Assembly (NCBI GenBank): GCA_038239305.1
Contig: JBBSEW010000005.1
Coordinates: 53,484-117,483, forward strand
Source: JALYUA01 sp038239305
GTDB lineage: Bacteria > Acidobacteriota > Thermoanaerobaculia > UBA5066 > Gp7-AA6
DNA: 64,000 bases
Reading direction: 5' to 3'
Shown here: positions 1 through 8,998 of the stretch, in pieces
How positions within the stretch are numbered: the stretch's first letter is position 1
Layout: every line of letters starts with the position of its first letter
Position numbers and translations under genes: made by a program
Notes under the pieces: model-generated
The model's database searches: none
Told to the model about the DNA's origin: nothing
Seen by the model: only the letters and a program-made list of their open reading frames with translations

Positions 1-1314
1 GCCGGTCAGGATCCCGGTGGCCGCGTCGAGGGAGCCCGGGGTCGTGAGATCGCCGCTCTGGGGCTGAGTCACGAGATAACCGTTCGTGAGACCGGCCTGG
101 ATATTCGCCGTCCAGTTGCTCGTGATCACGGCGTCGTAGTTCACGTTGTAAATCTCGGACTTCTGGTACTGCTCGGCGGCCGCTTCCGGCGAGATGAACT
201 GCTGGGCGTCCACGCCGTTCGGCGCGCCGCGGTTGTCCTGGTACGAGTTCGTGTACCGGAACTGGAACGAATGGCCCGTGACGGGAGAAGCGGTCAGTTT
301 GCCGAACAGGTTCCATCCGTACCGCAGATCCGGGGCGGGCTCGAAATCGTTGACCGCGAAGGGCTGGTTGCGGTTCATGTTCCGAAGCGCATCACCGAAG
401 AACCACACCTTGTCCCGGATGATCGGGCCGCCGATGCTGCCTTCGGGATTCAGGGTCCGATACTCCTGCAGGTTCTTGTCGTTGACGAGCTGATCCGACC
501 CGGGCGGGAAGTCCGCCTTCCGGCTGCCCTGCGTCGTGAACTTGTTGCTCGTGTACCGGACGTCCGCCGTGCCGGAGAACGTGTTGCCGCCGGACTTCGT
601 GATGATGTTCAGGATGCCGCCGACCGCGCGCCCGTACTCGGCTTCAAAGCCTCCCGTCTGGACGTTGATCTCCTGGATCGCGTCGAATCCGAAGTTCACG
701 CCGAACGTGTGCGTGACCGGATCCGTCGTATTCAGACCGTCGATGAGATACGAGTTCTGACCCAGGTTCGCGCCGAAGACGGAGGGATTACCGCCCGCGC
801 CGGCCTGATCGGCGACGCCGGGGATTACTTCCATCGCGTCCTGGTAGCTGCGGCCGGCCTGGCCGACCGACGCGTACTTCAGGAAGTCCTCCTTGAGGTT
901 CACCTGGGTGTTCGCCTGCGTCGCGTCGACTACCTCCGTGTTCCCTGTGACGGTGAGGGCCTCACTCACCTGGCTGAGCGACATGCCGACGTTGACCTTC
1001 GTCGCCTTGTTGAGCGACACGACCACGCTGTCGCGCACCTGCGGCTCGAAGCCGGACAGGGCTGCTTCCACCCGATACGTGCCCGGAGGCAGCAGCGGGA
1101 AGTTGTAGTCGCCCGTCACGTTCGACGTGGCCGTACGCGTTCCCTGGAGTGACGGACTCGTGATCGTCACGGTCACTCCGGGAAGTGCCTTGCCCTCCGT
1201 ATCCCGGACCGCTCCGAACAGCGATCCGGTCGTGCCGCTCGACTGCGCCCACAGCGAAGACGCGAAGGCGACTGCAGCGAGGAGCAGAATTGCGAGTCGA
1301 AAAGACCTGGCCAT
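1..1314 (-). CDS. TonB-dependent receptor with carboxypeptidase-regulatory N-domain (partial)
   Basis: Outer-membrane active transporter of the Oar/SusC-like type, expected to import a large substrate using TonB energy. The 438 codons seen are the N-terminal part; the barrel continues past base 1. Residues 1-24 form a signal peptide ending at WAQ. Residues about 30-110 form the carboxypeptidase regulatory-like fold (GAVRDTEGKALPGVTVTI, then DYNFPLLPPGTYRVEA). The plug follows, with the typical VIPGV, YLIDGLNTTDP and GRAVGGILNIITKSGGNTFSG stretches. The ATG at 1314 is preceded by AGGAGG about 4 nt upstream, which fixes the start. Substrate cannot be told. The call is strong because plug motifs and domain order agree. 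Confidence 0.93.
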   Translation of the reverse strand, partial: MARSFRLAILLLAAVAFASSLWAQSSGTTGSLFGAVRDTEGKALPGVTVTITSPSLQGTRTATSNVTGDYNFPLLPPGTYRVEAALSGFEPQVRDSVVVSLNKATKVNVGMSLSQVSEALTVTGNTEVVDATQANTQVNLKEDFLKYASVGQAGRSYQDAMEVIPGVADQAGAGGNPSVFGANLGQNSYLIDGLNTTDPVTHTFGVNFGFDAIQEINVQTGGFEAEYGRAVGGILNIITKSGGNTFSGTADVRYTSNKFTTQGSRKADFPPGSDQLVNDKNLQEYRTLNPEGSIGGPIIRDKVWFFGDALRNMNRNQPFAVNDFEPAPDLRYGWNLFGKLTASPVTGHSFQFRYTNSYQDNRGAPNGVDAQQFISPEAAAEQYQKSEIYNVNYDAVITSNWTANIQAGLTNGYLVTQPQSGDLTTPGSLDAATGILTG

Positions 1315-1551
1315 CAAACCCTCCTAAAAGTTTTCGAACGCACTTCGGGGGAGCAACATCACTGCCATCGTGTGGCGCGCAAACACCCCGTATTCACGTT
1401 CGATTTCGCTTTCGCACGCGTTCGATAAATCCAGAATGTTGAGGAGCGCACCAAGAATCCGAATCGGGAAAAATTCCCGGCGCTCTTGTCGCGACACGAT
1501 GTCCCGAGCGCGACTTTCCGGCGCACATCGCCCGTCGCGAAGTGTCGCGAT

Positions 1552-3138
1552 TCACGAGAACGACAACGCCGCGTTACGGAGCTCCTCCGAAGAGGGTCGA
1601 GAGGGCGACCTCGCGGCGGCCGCGAGTACGGCCGCCGCGGGATTCGACGGAGGACGCTCGAACGCAACGCGCGGAAGGTCCACGCGCTCGGAGCCCGGAG
1701 CGGACCCTTCAAGAAAACGCCGGGTCGCCTCACGCCCCGCGGAGCCGTCGAGGCCGAGGAGCGCGTGCGCCCCACCTCCGACGACGAACCGGCGGCCCCG
1801 GGAGAATCCCGCCATCACCTCCGTCGCGTTCTCCGCCGGCGCGTCGCCATCGAGCGTGCCGCTGACGAAGAGCACGGGCACGGAAGAACGGACGGGAGCG
1901 CGGAACTCGTCCGGCAGCGGCGCCACTCCCCACGCTCGGCAGATCCGGTCCTCGGCCAGGTCTGCCGCGTCGGGAAACGTCGACCGCGCACGGTCCCGGG
2001 CGATGCGGGAGACACGCTCGCCGGACGCCCCCGAGGCGCACCGATTCGTGAACATCGTCGCGGGCGGTGGGGCGCCCAGGCGCCATACGGCTGCGGCGTT
2101 TCCGAGCTCCGAGAAATCTCCGTCCGCCATGGCGGCGTAGAACGCCGGAATGCGGGCGATCGACTCGCGGGCCGAGAGCAGCGTCCTCGTGTACCACGCG
2201 AGGTCGAACCGGCCCACCACGACGGCTGCGGTCGATCCGTCGGGCCGCGTCACGGATACCGTCACCGGCCGTACCTCGAGCCGGTCGCGGACATCGCGCA
2301 CCAGCACCTGGAGATCGGGCACGCGCTCGGAAACCGCCGGATCCCGCCTTACGAGCATCGCGATCTCCGCGAGCTGATCCTCGAGACCGGCCGGCGAACG
2401 CCGCAAGTGGTCGGGGCCCACGACGCCTGCGAGCACCGCCCTTTCGATCCGGTCCTCGTGCGCCCGAATCACGGCGAGCGCGAGGTGCGTCCCGTAACTG
2501 CCCGCGAGGAGGCGGAGCTTCTCCGCGCCGAGGGCGAGCCGGAGGTCTTCGAGATCTTCCGCGCTCTCCCGCGTGTTGTACGCGGCGAGATCGACTCCCG
2601 CGTTCCTCCAGCGATCGCCGCAGGCATGCGCTACCAATTCGAGAGCATCGAGGGACTGCACGCGATCGAGCGGAACATCCATGGGGAACCGGATGAGGCC
2701 GGGGCAATCGAGGCTCGGAACCGAAAGCCCCGTCCCCCGCTGGTCCAGGATGACGACGTCGCCCGACTCCCGCAGCTCGAGGAAGAGGCGCAGCAGCGGG
2801 CTGTCGAGATCCGACGTTCCCGCCCATCCCGGTCCGCCCGCGAGCCACACGACCGGCGAGCCCGGCCGGCGAGCGGTCGAAGGAATGCGGACGAACGCGA
2901 GCTCGATCTGCCGGGCGGAACCGGACACGCGGCTCTCGGGAACGGAAAAGCGCACGAGCTCCGCGCGCACGACGGGAATTCCGTAGGACGACACGATCGG
3001 GTACGGCTCAGACCGGACGACCGGACGAGGGCGCGCTTCCGGAAGCGTCTCCGCCGGGGCCGCGCCGGGCGCCGATGGCAAAGCGGAAGCCGAAGCGGAG
3101 ATCAGCGAAACAAACACTGCCAGTAGCTCGCTGCGCAT
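1552..3138 (-). CDS. Secreted alpha/beta hydrolase, tripeptidyl-aminopeptidase-like
   Basis: A 528-residue exported alpha/beta hydrolase of the TAP/SlpD (S33) type, likely cleaving peptides from the N terminus outside the cytoplasm. The start at 3138 has GGGAGG upstream and opens a signal peptide (MRSELLAVFVSLISASASA); a longer open frame upstream lacks any such signal. Motifs in order are the HGG-type oxyanion loop as WLAGGPGWAG, DQRGTG, the nucleophile elbow AGSYGTHLA, a late Asp in VSGTLDGDAPAEN and the His in VGGGAHALLG, so the full triad is present. The gene precedes the TonB receptor on the same strand with a 237-bp gap holding a small hairpin (1465-1479) and the palindrome TGTCGCGACA (1487-1496). 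True substrate is unknown. Confidence 0.85.
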   Translation of the reverse strand: MRSELLAVFVSLISASASALPSAPGAAPAETLPEARPRPVVRSEPYPIVSSYGIPVVRAELVRFSVPESRVSGSARQIELAFVRIPSTARRPGSPVVWLAGGPGWAGTSDLDSPLLRLFLELRESGDVVILDQRGTGLSVPSLDCPGLIRFPMDVPLDRVQSLDALELVAHACGDRWRNAGVDLAAYNTRESAEDLEDLRLALGAEKLRLLAGSYGTHLALAVIRAHEDRIERAVLAGVVGPDHLRRSPAGLEDQLAEIAMLVRRDPAVSERVPDLQVLVRDVRDRLEVRPVTVSVTRPDGSTAAVVVGRFDLAWYTRTLLSARESIARIPAFYAAMADGDFSELGNAAAVWRLGAPPPATMFTNRCASGASGERVSRIARDRARSTFPDAADLAEDRICRAWGVAPLPDEFRAPVRSSVPVLFVSGTLDGDAPAENATEVMAGFSRGRRFVVGGGAHALLGLDGSAGREATRRFLEGSAPGSERVDLPRVAFERPPSNPAAAVLAAAARSPSRPSSEELRNAALSFS

Positions 3139-3403
3139 TCCAAACCTCCCTGGTCTCCGTCGGGAGATACGGGCGTCGGGACGCGCAGTTTCGTGTGCTC
3201 GCCACGATTCCACACGTCCATTTTCGCAATGCCAGACGCGCGTTTTGGATTGCGAGGCCGACTGTCGCGAGACGCTGAGACGCCCTGGCGCACGTCCCCG
3301 CGTCTCGTCCTTTCCGGCGGCCTCTTCATCCGCGAAATCGTGAGGAGCGCGCCGCGGAGACCCGGGCGGAAACCGAACGATCCGTCGTGAGACGGCCATC
3401 TCA

Positions 3404-3409
3404 TAGAAT
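3404..3409 (+). promoter_or_regulatory. Candidate -10 element for near-leaderless DUF1015-ser transcript
   Basis: TAGAAT lies 6 nt before the ATG at 3416, and no Shine-Dalgarno sequence is present. Transcription starting the usual 6-7 nt after the hexamer would begin at or next to the ATG. No good -35 is visible. Confidence 0.5.
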
Positions 3410-3415
3410 CCGTTC

Positions 3416-4651
3416 ATGGCAATCGTTCGACCTTTTTCCGCGCTCCGGCCGGCGCCCGGGACCGCGGCGAGAGTCTCCGCCGTGCCTTACGACGTCGTCA
3501 GCACGGAGGAGGCGCGCCACCTCGCCGCCGACAACCCGCTTTCCTTTCTCCACGTCTCGCGGCCGGAAATCGACCTTCCGGAAGGCGCCGATCCGCATTC
3601 AGACGTCGCGTATCAGAAGGCTGCCGAGAGCTTTGAAACGCTGAAGGTCGCCGCGCCTCTTCATGCGGAAGGCGAGGCATCCCTTTACGTTTACCGCCTT
3701 CGAATGGGCACGCACGAGCAGACGGGAGTCGCGGCGAGCTGTTCCCTGGCGGAATACGACGCCGACATCGTGCGCAAGCACGAGCGCACCCGGAAGGACA
3801 AGGAGGACGATCGAACGCGGCACATGATCGCGCTCTCGGCTCAAACGGGCCCCGTCTTTCTCACCTATCGCGACTCCGTCGCCATCGATGTCCTGGTCGA
3901 CGAAGCGAAGGCCGCCTCCCCGCTCTACGACTTCGAGGCGGAGGACGGCGTGCGGCACACCGTGTGGCGGATGTCTACCGACGCCGCGCGGAGCCTCGAA
4001 GCCGCGTTCGAAAACGTGCCCTTTCTCTATATCGCCGACGGCCACCACCGCGCCGCCAGCGCGAGCCGCGCGCGCGTCCACTACCGCCAGCACGCGCCGG
4101 CCGGTCTGCACGAAGGAGAAGGCGAGTTCGACTTCTTCCTCGCAGTGGTGTTCCCCGCGAGCCAGGTCCGCATCCTTCCCTATAACCGCGCCGTCCACGA
4201 GCTGAACGGCTTGTCGCCGGAAGGTCTTCTGGACGCTGTCGGAAAGCGATTCACGATCACGGCGGACGCGCCCGCCTCCCCTGCCCGACGCGGCGAGATC
4301 GCGATGTATCTCGGCGGCCGCTGGTATGGCCTCGCCGACCGGGAACCGGGCCACTCGGCCGGCGCGATCGACGCCCTCGATGTGTCGGTCCTCCAGGAGC
4401 GGCTGCTCTCTCCGGTCCTCGGAATTCGAGATATCCGCACCGACAAGCGGATCGAGTTCGTCGGCGGGATCCGCGGGCCGGCCGAGCTCGAACGCCTCGT
4501 GGATTCGGGCCAGGCCGCCGTCGCTTTTTCTCTCTACCCCGTGTCGCTCGACGAGCTGATGGCGATCTCCGACTCCGGCGAGATCATGCCGCCGAAATCC
4601 ACCTGGTTCGAGCCGAAGCTGCGGGACGGTCTTCTCGTCCACATGATCTGA
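3416..4651 (+). CDS. DUF1015 family protein in serine biosynthesis cluster
   Basis: A 411-residue cytoplasmic protein without signal peptide or membrane segment. It has the DUF1015 pattern: IVRPFSALRP at the start, VSAVPYDVVSTEEA, the HERTRKDKEDDRTRH stretch, and IADGHHRAASA near residue 205. It lies 69 bp upstream of serA, and serC follows, an arrangement I recall from several phyla. No phosphoserine phosphatase gene is seen here, so a role in serine formation or its control is a reasonable inference, not a demonstrated one. The biochemical activity of the family is not known to me. The start codon follows TAGAAT by 6 nt with no ribosome-binding site. Confidence 0.85.
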   Translation: MAIVRPFSALRPAPGTAARVSAVPYDVVSTEEARHLAADNPLSFLHVSRPEIDLPEGADPHSDVAYQKAAESFETLKVAAPLHAEGEASLYVYRLRMGTHEQTGVAASCSLAEYDADIVRKHERTRKDKEDDRTRHMIALSAQTGPVFLTYRDSVAIDVLVDEAKAASPLYDFEAEDGVRHTVWRMSTDAARSLEAAFENVPFLYIADGHHRAASASRARVHYRQHAPAGLHEGEGEFDFFLAVVFPASQVRILPYNRAVHELNGLSPEGLLDAVGKRFTITADAPASPARRGEIAMYLGGRWYGLADREPGHSAGAIDALDVSVLQERLLSPVLGIRDIRTDKRIEFVGGIRGPAELERLVDSGQAAVAFSLYPVSLDELMAISDSGEIMPPKSTWFEPKLRDGLLVHMI

Positions 4652-4706
4652 CCCCCGCCGGCCGAGCGCCCACCGCCACAAACCTCTCGAGATTCCGCCG
4701 GACGCA

Positions 4707-4712
4707 TAGAAT
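4707..4712 (+). promoter_or_regulatory. Candidate -10 element upstream of serA
   Basis: TAGAAT in the context GCATAGAATC, 8 nt before the serA ATG at 4721, repeating the arrangement upstream of the DUF1015 gene. No Shine-Dalgarno sequence lies between, so serA may have its own near-leaderless promoter. Confidence 0.45.
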
Positions 4713-4720
4713 CGCGGCTC

Positions 4721-5923
4721 ATGAAAGTGCTCGTCGCGGATAAGTTCGAGAAGTCGGGCCTCCAAGGCCTCGCGGCCGCCGGATGCGAGGTCCTCTCCGA
4801 GCCGGATCTCAAGGACGACGCGCTCACGGAACGCATACGCTCTTCGGGTGCGGAAATCCTGGTCGTGCGGTCGACGAAAGTCACGCGCCCCATGCTCGAA
4901 GCCGGAAAGCTCGCCCTCGTGATCCGGGCGGGAGCCGGATACAACACGATCGACGTCGAAGCGGCGTCGGAACGGGGCATCTACGTCGCCAACTGCCCCG
5001 GCAAGAACTCGATCGCGGTCGCCGAGCTCGCGTTCGGCCTGATCCTGGCGCTCGACCGGCGGATCGCCGACAACGCGTCGGACCTGAAGCAGGGCGCCTG
5101 GAACAAGAAGGAATACAGCAAGGCCGCCGGCCTCTTCGGACGCACGCTCGGACTGATCGGGATGGGCGGTATCGGCCGGGAAATGGTTCCGCGCGCGAAG
5201 GCGTTCGGGATGCCGGTCATCGCGTGGAGCCGCAGCCTGACGGCTGAATCGGCGCGCGCGCTCGGTGTCGAGAGGCGCGAAGATCTTCTCTCCGTCGCGC
5301 GGGAGTCGGACGTCGTCAGCGTGCACGTCGCGCTGAAACCCGAGACCCGCGGTCTCATCGGATCGGAATTTCTGTCCGCCATGCGGCCCGGCGCCTTTTT
5401 CATCAACACTTCGCGCGCCGAGGTCATCGACCAGGCGGCTCTCGAGAACGCCATCCGGGAGAAGGGCCTGCGCGCCGGCCTCGATGTCTTCGAGGGCGAG
5501 CCGGCGGGCGCCTCCGGCCCGGTGGAGGCCGCGATCTTCCAGCTTCCCGGCGTCGTGGGCACGCATCACATCGGAGCATCGACCGACCAGGCGCAGGAAG
5601 CGATTGCAGCGGAGACCGTCCGGATCGTGCGCGTCTACCGGGAGAGCGGCCGCGCTCCGAACGTCGTCAATCTCGCGCGGAAGTCGCCGGCCACCCATCT
5701 CCTGGTCGTGCGGCACCTCGACCGCGTGGGCGTGCTCGCGGCGGTCTTCGACTCGATCAAGCAGGCGGGCATCAATGTGCAGGAGACGGAGAACATCGTT
5801 TTCGACGGCGCGCAGGCGGCCGTGGCGCGCATCCACCTGAATCAGGAGCCCGCGAAAGACGTGCTCGAGCGCATCCGCCGCTCGTCCCCGGACATCATCG
5901 AGATCGCCCTCCTCCCGCTTTGA
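4721..5923 (+). CDS. serA: D-3-phosphoglycerate dehydrogenase
   Basis: Catalyses NAD-dependent oxidation of 3-phosphoglycerate to 3-phosphohydroxypyruvate, the first step of serine synthesis, in the cytoplasm. The 400 residues show the 2-hydroxyacid dehydrogenase order: RAGAGYNTIDV near 70-80, the NAD loop GMGGIG at 147-152, NTSRAEVID carrying the catalytic Arg, DVFEGEP with the Glu and THHIGAST with the His. A single C-terminal ACT domain covers about 326-400 (LLVVRHLDRVGVLAAVFDSI), suggesting serine feedback. There is no extra intervening domain, so this is the short form. serC follows 108 bp downstream, across a 7-bp tandem repeat. Confidence 0.96.
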   Translation: MKVLVADKFEKSGLQGLAAAGCEVLSEPDLKDDALTERIRSSGAEILVVRSTKVTRPMLEAGKLALVIRAGAGYNTIDVEAASERGIYVANCPGKNSIAVAELAFGLILALDRRIADNASDLKQGAWNKKEYSKAAGLFGRTLGLIGMGGIGREMVPRAKAFGMPVIAWSRSLTAESARALGVERREDLLSVARESDVVSVHVALKPETRGLIGSEFLSAMRPGAFFINTSRAEVIDQAALENAIREKGLRAGLDVFEGEPAGASGPVEAAIFQLPGVVGTHHIGASTDQAQEAIAAETVRIVRVYRESGRAPNVVNLARKSPATHLLVVRHLDRVGVLAAVFDSIKQAGINVQETENIVFDGAQAAVARIHLNQEPAKDVLERIRRSSPDIIEIALLPL

Positions 5924-5965
5924 ACCGGGAGAACGAAACAGCAGAGCGGTCAACGCGCTGAGCGA

Positions 5966-6014
5966 GAGCGAAGAGCGAAGTGCGAAGAGCGAAGAGCGAA
6001 GAGCGAAGAGCGAA
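5966..6014. repeat. 7-bp tandem repeat, GAGCGAA x7
   Basis: Seven head-to-tail copies of GAGCGAA, one with an A-to-T change, fill most of the serA-serC gap and end 17 nt before the serC ATG. It is one of several 7-9 bp tandem arrays in intergenic gaps of this window. Confidence 0.9.
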
Positions 6015-6031
6015 CAAGAAAAGGCACAAAC

Positions 6032-7123
6032 ATGACAACGCCCCGCATCTCCAACTTCTCCGCCGGACCGGCCGTTCTTCCCGAAGAGGTCCTCGCCGAG
6101 GCGCAGCGGGATCTGATGGCGCTTCCGGGCGTCGGCATGTCGATTCTCGAGATCAGCCACCGTTCGAAGACATTCGAGTCGATCATCGCGGCCTGCGAGG
6201 CGGACATGCGGACCCTCGCGAAAATCCCCTCGAACTACCGCGTCCTCTTCCTGCAGGGCGGCGCATCGCTCCAGTTCTCGATGGTCCCGATGAACCTGTT
6301 GCCGGCAGGCGGAAAAGCGGACTACATCCTGACGGGCTCGTGGTCGGAGAAAGCCGTCGCGGAAGCGCAAAAGGTCGGCACCGTGCAGATCGCCGGTTCC
6401 ACGAAGGCCGAGAACTACGCGCGCATCCCCGAGGACTCCGAGATCCGGATCGACCCGGACGCGGCCTACCTCCACTTCACGACGAACAACACGATCTTCG
6501 GAACCGAGTGGAGCCGCGAGCCGCAGGCCGGCTCCGTTCCGCTCGTCGCGGATGCATCTTCGGACATCTTCAGCCGGCCGATCGACGTCGCCCGGTACGG
6601 CCTGATTTACGCCGGAGCCCAGAAGAACCTCGCGCCGGCCGGAGTCACGATCGCGATCCTCCGCGATGACTTGCTCGCGCGCAGTCCGAAGAATCTTCCG
6701 ACGATGCTCGACTACAACACGCACGCGAAAGACAAGTCGCTCTACAACACCCCTCCCGTGTTCACGATTTACGTGATGGGGCTGGTGATGAAGTGGCTGC
6801 TCGCGCAGGGCGGCCTCGAGGCGATCGGTCGGCGCAACGCCGAAAAAGCGGCCCTGCTCTACGACGCGATCGATGGCTCGGGCGGGTTCTATCGGGCTCA
6901 CGCCAAACCGGGCAGCCGGTCCAGCATGAACGTCGCGTTCCGCCTGCCGTCAGAGGATCTCGAGAAGGCCTTCGTCGCGCAGGCGACGCCCCAGGGATTC
7001 GACGGCTTGAAAGGTCACCGCTCTGTCGGAGGAATCCGGGCCTCGATCTACAACGCCTTTCCGCGCTCGGGAGTCGAAGCTCTCGCGGCGTTCATGACGG
7101 AGTTCCAGAAAAAGAACGGCTGA
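6032..7123 (+). CDS. serC: Phosphoserine aminotransferase
   Basis: PLP enzyme converting 3-phosphohydroxypyruvate and glutamate to phosphoserine and 2-oxoglutarate; the second step after SerA. The 363-residue length is normal. It begins with the family N terminus (ISNFSAGPAVLPEEVL). The substrate and cofactor stretch LFLQGGASLQFSM is near 72-84, and the PLP lysine is K198 in IYAGAQKNLAPAG. The C terminus has GHRSVGGIRASIYNAFP, which closes the active site. It shares strand and pathway with serA and is separated from it only by the heptamer array. No phosphoserine phosphatase gene follows; the next gene converges from the other strand. Confidence 0.96.
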   Translation: MTTPRISNFSAGPAVLPEEVLAEAQRDLMALPGVGMSILEISHRSKTFESIIAACEADMRTLAKIPSNYRVLFLQGGASLQFSMVPMNLLPAGGKADYILTGSWSEKAVAEAQKVGTVQIAGSTKAENYARIPEDSEIRIDPDAAYLHFTTNNTIFGTEWSREPQAGSVPLVADASSDIFSRPIDVARYGLIYAGAQKNLAPAGVTIAILRDDLLARSPKNLPTMLDYNTHAKDKSLYNTPPVFTIYVMGLVMKWLLAQGGLEAIGRRNAEKAALLYDAIDGSGGFYRAHAKPGSRSSMNVAFRLPSEDLEKAFVAQATPQGFDGLKGHRSVGGIRASIYNAFPRSGVEALAAFMTEFQKKNG

Positions 7124-7172
7124 GACCCCCGGCCGCGTCTTCCTTTGCCGGCGAGAAATCGGGCGGTCGGCT

Positions 7173-7499
7173 TCAAGTCCGCGACGCGAGCGCGTTCACG
7201 GAGTCGAGAAGGAAGGCGAGTGTCTTGAGCTCCGACGCGAGGCCGTGGCCGTCCTCGGTCTCCGTGGCGACGAACGCGATCGTCCGGCTCGCCATTTCGA
7301 GGCGGAATCGAAAGAACCCGGTGTCCTCGAGCTGAACCGTGCGCAAGCACTGGCGCCAGTGCTCGTCCACGTCGCCCGTGAGTGGAATCATGCACCGCAC
7401 CCGCGTGCCGAGAGGACCCGAGCCCATCTCGATCCGGCGCATGCCGTTTCGATCGAGGGCGACCCGGTAAATCCTGCGTTCCCGCGCCGTGACATCCAT
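7173..7499 (-). CDS. Hypothetical protein, 108 aa
   Basis: Not recognised. A short soluble protein with no signal peptide, membrane segment or metal motif. It alternates charged and hydrophobic residues as in a small alpha/beta fold, with a central FFRFRLEMASRTIAFVATE strand region. GGAGG lies 5 nt before the ATG at 7499, so translation looks real. It lies 170 bp downstream of the amine oxidase on the same strand and converges with serC. A longer open frame runs upstream but lacks a supported start. Confidence 0.6.
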   Translation of the reverse strand: MDVTARERRIYRVALDRNGMRRIEMGSGPLGTRVRCMIPLTGDVDEHWRQCLRTVQLEDTGFFRFRLEMASRTIAFVATETEDGHGLASELKTLAFLLDSVNALASRT

Positions 7500-7669
7500 G
7501 AGAGCCTCCGTCCACTCCGAGTGCAAGGGACATGCTCCGGCCCGCTTCCGCTCATTCGCGCGGCACGGGCGGCCTCCATTTCCTCCTGTCATCAGCGGGT
7601 TACGGGGCGAAAGGGGAGACGCCGGACGGCGAGCCGATCCGCGCGGCGCACCGAAGGCCCGCAAAACCG

Positions 7670-8998
7670 TTACAAACCGTAACGCTTCTCGGATCGCGAA
7701 CGGAGCAGCTGTCGGGCGGCGCGGCGGCCCGTCCCGATCGCTCCGACGACCGTGCCGCTCTGATCGGGATGCAGGCCTTCGCCCGCGAAGAAGAGCGTCC
7801 CGCCGGCTGGCCGCGCGAGAACTCGCCGCGCCGGCACTCCGCCGGGAGCCAGGTAGCTGTAGGCGCCCCGCGAGAACGGGTCCGCCTGCCAGTCGTGCGT
7901 CCGCCACGCCTCGAGAAGAGACGACACGCGGCGGACCGAGAGACCGAGAAGCGAAGCGATCGTCGCGCACGCGCGCGCCGCCAGCTCCTCCTCGGGAATG
8001 GCAGCCAGGACGGATGCCGCGGGTCCGCCCGCCCACGCGGTCAGAATCGGCGCTTCGACCGGCGCCGCGCTCCACCACGCCGGAAATGCCGCTCCGCGCG
8101 CCTGCAGAAATCCGAGGCGGGGACCGGTCTGCTCTCGCGAACCGGAGCTCGCGGAATCCCAGAATTTTTCCCGGAAGCGAAGAACGATCTTCACGACGGG
8201 GCCCATCTCGATTCTCTCGAGAGCGCGCCGTTTCTCCGGCAGCTCGGGCTCGAAAACGATCGCGCCTTCCGTGCCGGCCGGAGCCTTCCAGACGCCGACC
8301 GGCACGGTCACGAGGGCATGCGCCGCGCCGAAGCGGACGAGCTCCCCGGTAACGGCCGCTTCGATCTCGACGGAGCGACGCGCCCATCGGATCGTGCGAA
8401 CGACGGTTCCCAGGCGCAGGGAAACCGATCCCGGCCCGGCAGAGTGCGCGAGCCAGTCGGTGAGCCGGTCGTACCCGTTGATCACGCGAAACTGGTCGTG
8501 ACTCTCCGGCTCCCGGCCGCGCGTCGAGATCGACTGCTCGCTCAGCCGATCCGACGGCGCGGCTTCGTAGCCTTCGACGAACGAAAGCAACAGGTCGCGC
8601 ACGCGCCGTGAGATCCGCGGATGAGCGGCAAGGAACTCCGCGACGCTCCGGTCCTTTCCGGCGTTGCGCATGAGCGCCGTGATCGCGCCGGTCGTTCGCC
8701 AGATGTCCTCGTGCTTCCATCCGCCGCGGCCCCGGCTCCAGTGAACGTCCGCGAGCTGGACGGCGAGCAGACCGGACGCCTCGAGAATTCCGAGAGTCGC
8801 CCGGGGACGCCCGTGGATGAACTCGGGCCCGAGCTCGATCGGGAGCGGCCACGAGGGGTCGCGGACGGTCGCGATTCTTCCCCCCGATCTTTCTCGAGCG
8901 TCGAGCACGATCACCGAGAGTCCCGCCAGCGACAGGTCTTTCGCTGCGGCCAGCCCCGCGGCTCCGGCGCCGACGACGAGGACGTCCGAACGGATCAC
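7670..8998 (-). CDS. FAD-dependent amine oxidase (monoamine oxidase family)
   Basis: A 442-residue flavoprotein expected to oxidise an amine or related substrate with FAD. The N terminus has the dinucleotide fold VLVVGAGAAGLAAAKDLS (GxGxxG at 10-15) followed by LDARERSGGRI. The C terminus has FFAGEGLHPDQSGTVVGAI, the second FAD contact typical of the family. I place the start at the GTG at 8998 because its GTGA overlaps the stop of the upstream gene by 4 nt, and the FAD motif begins right there. That overlap implies translational coupling to the DCC/LMF membrane protein, so the two probably act together. No signal peptide is visible. The substrate is unknown. Confidence 0.88.
   Translation of the reverse strand: MIRSDVLVVGAGAAGLAAAKDLSLAGLSVIVLDARERSGGRIATVRDPSWPLPIELGPEFIHGRPRATLGILEASGLLAVQLADVHWSRGRGGWKHEDIWRTTGAITALMRNAGKDRSVAEFLAAHPRISRRVRDLLLSFVEGYEAAPSDRLSEQSISTRGREPESHDQFRVINGYDRLTDWLAHSAGPGSVSLRLGTVVRTIRWARRSVEIEAAVTGELVRFGAAHALVTVPVGVWKAPAGTEGAIVFEPELPEKRRALERIEMGPVVKIVLRFREKFWDSASSGSREQTGPRLGFLQARGAAFPAWWSAAPVEAPILTAWAGGPAASVLAAIPEEELAARACATIASLLGLSVRRVSSLLEAWRTHDWQADPFSRGAYSYLAPGGVPARRVLARPAGGTLFFAGEGLHPDQSGTVVGAIGTGRRAARQLLRSRSEKRYGL

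Noticed and set aside
1465..1479. Terminator at CGGGAA-AAA-TTCCCG downstream of the TAP-like hydrolase
   Set aside because: The stem is only 6 bp with a 3-nt loop and no T run follows on the minus strand; noted as a hairpin only.
1486..3126. Plus-strand open frame opposite the TAP-like hydrolase
   Set aside because: Arg-rich shadow without motifs; the minus strand has a full catalytic triad.
3599..6901. Minus-strand open frame of 1100 codons across DUF1015, serA and serC
   Set aside because: It is antisense to three well-recognised genes, Arg/Asp/His-rich and without domain sense; long antisense frames are expected at this GC content.
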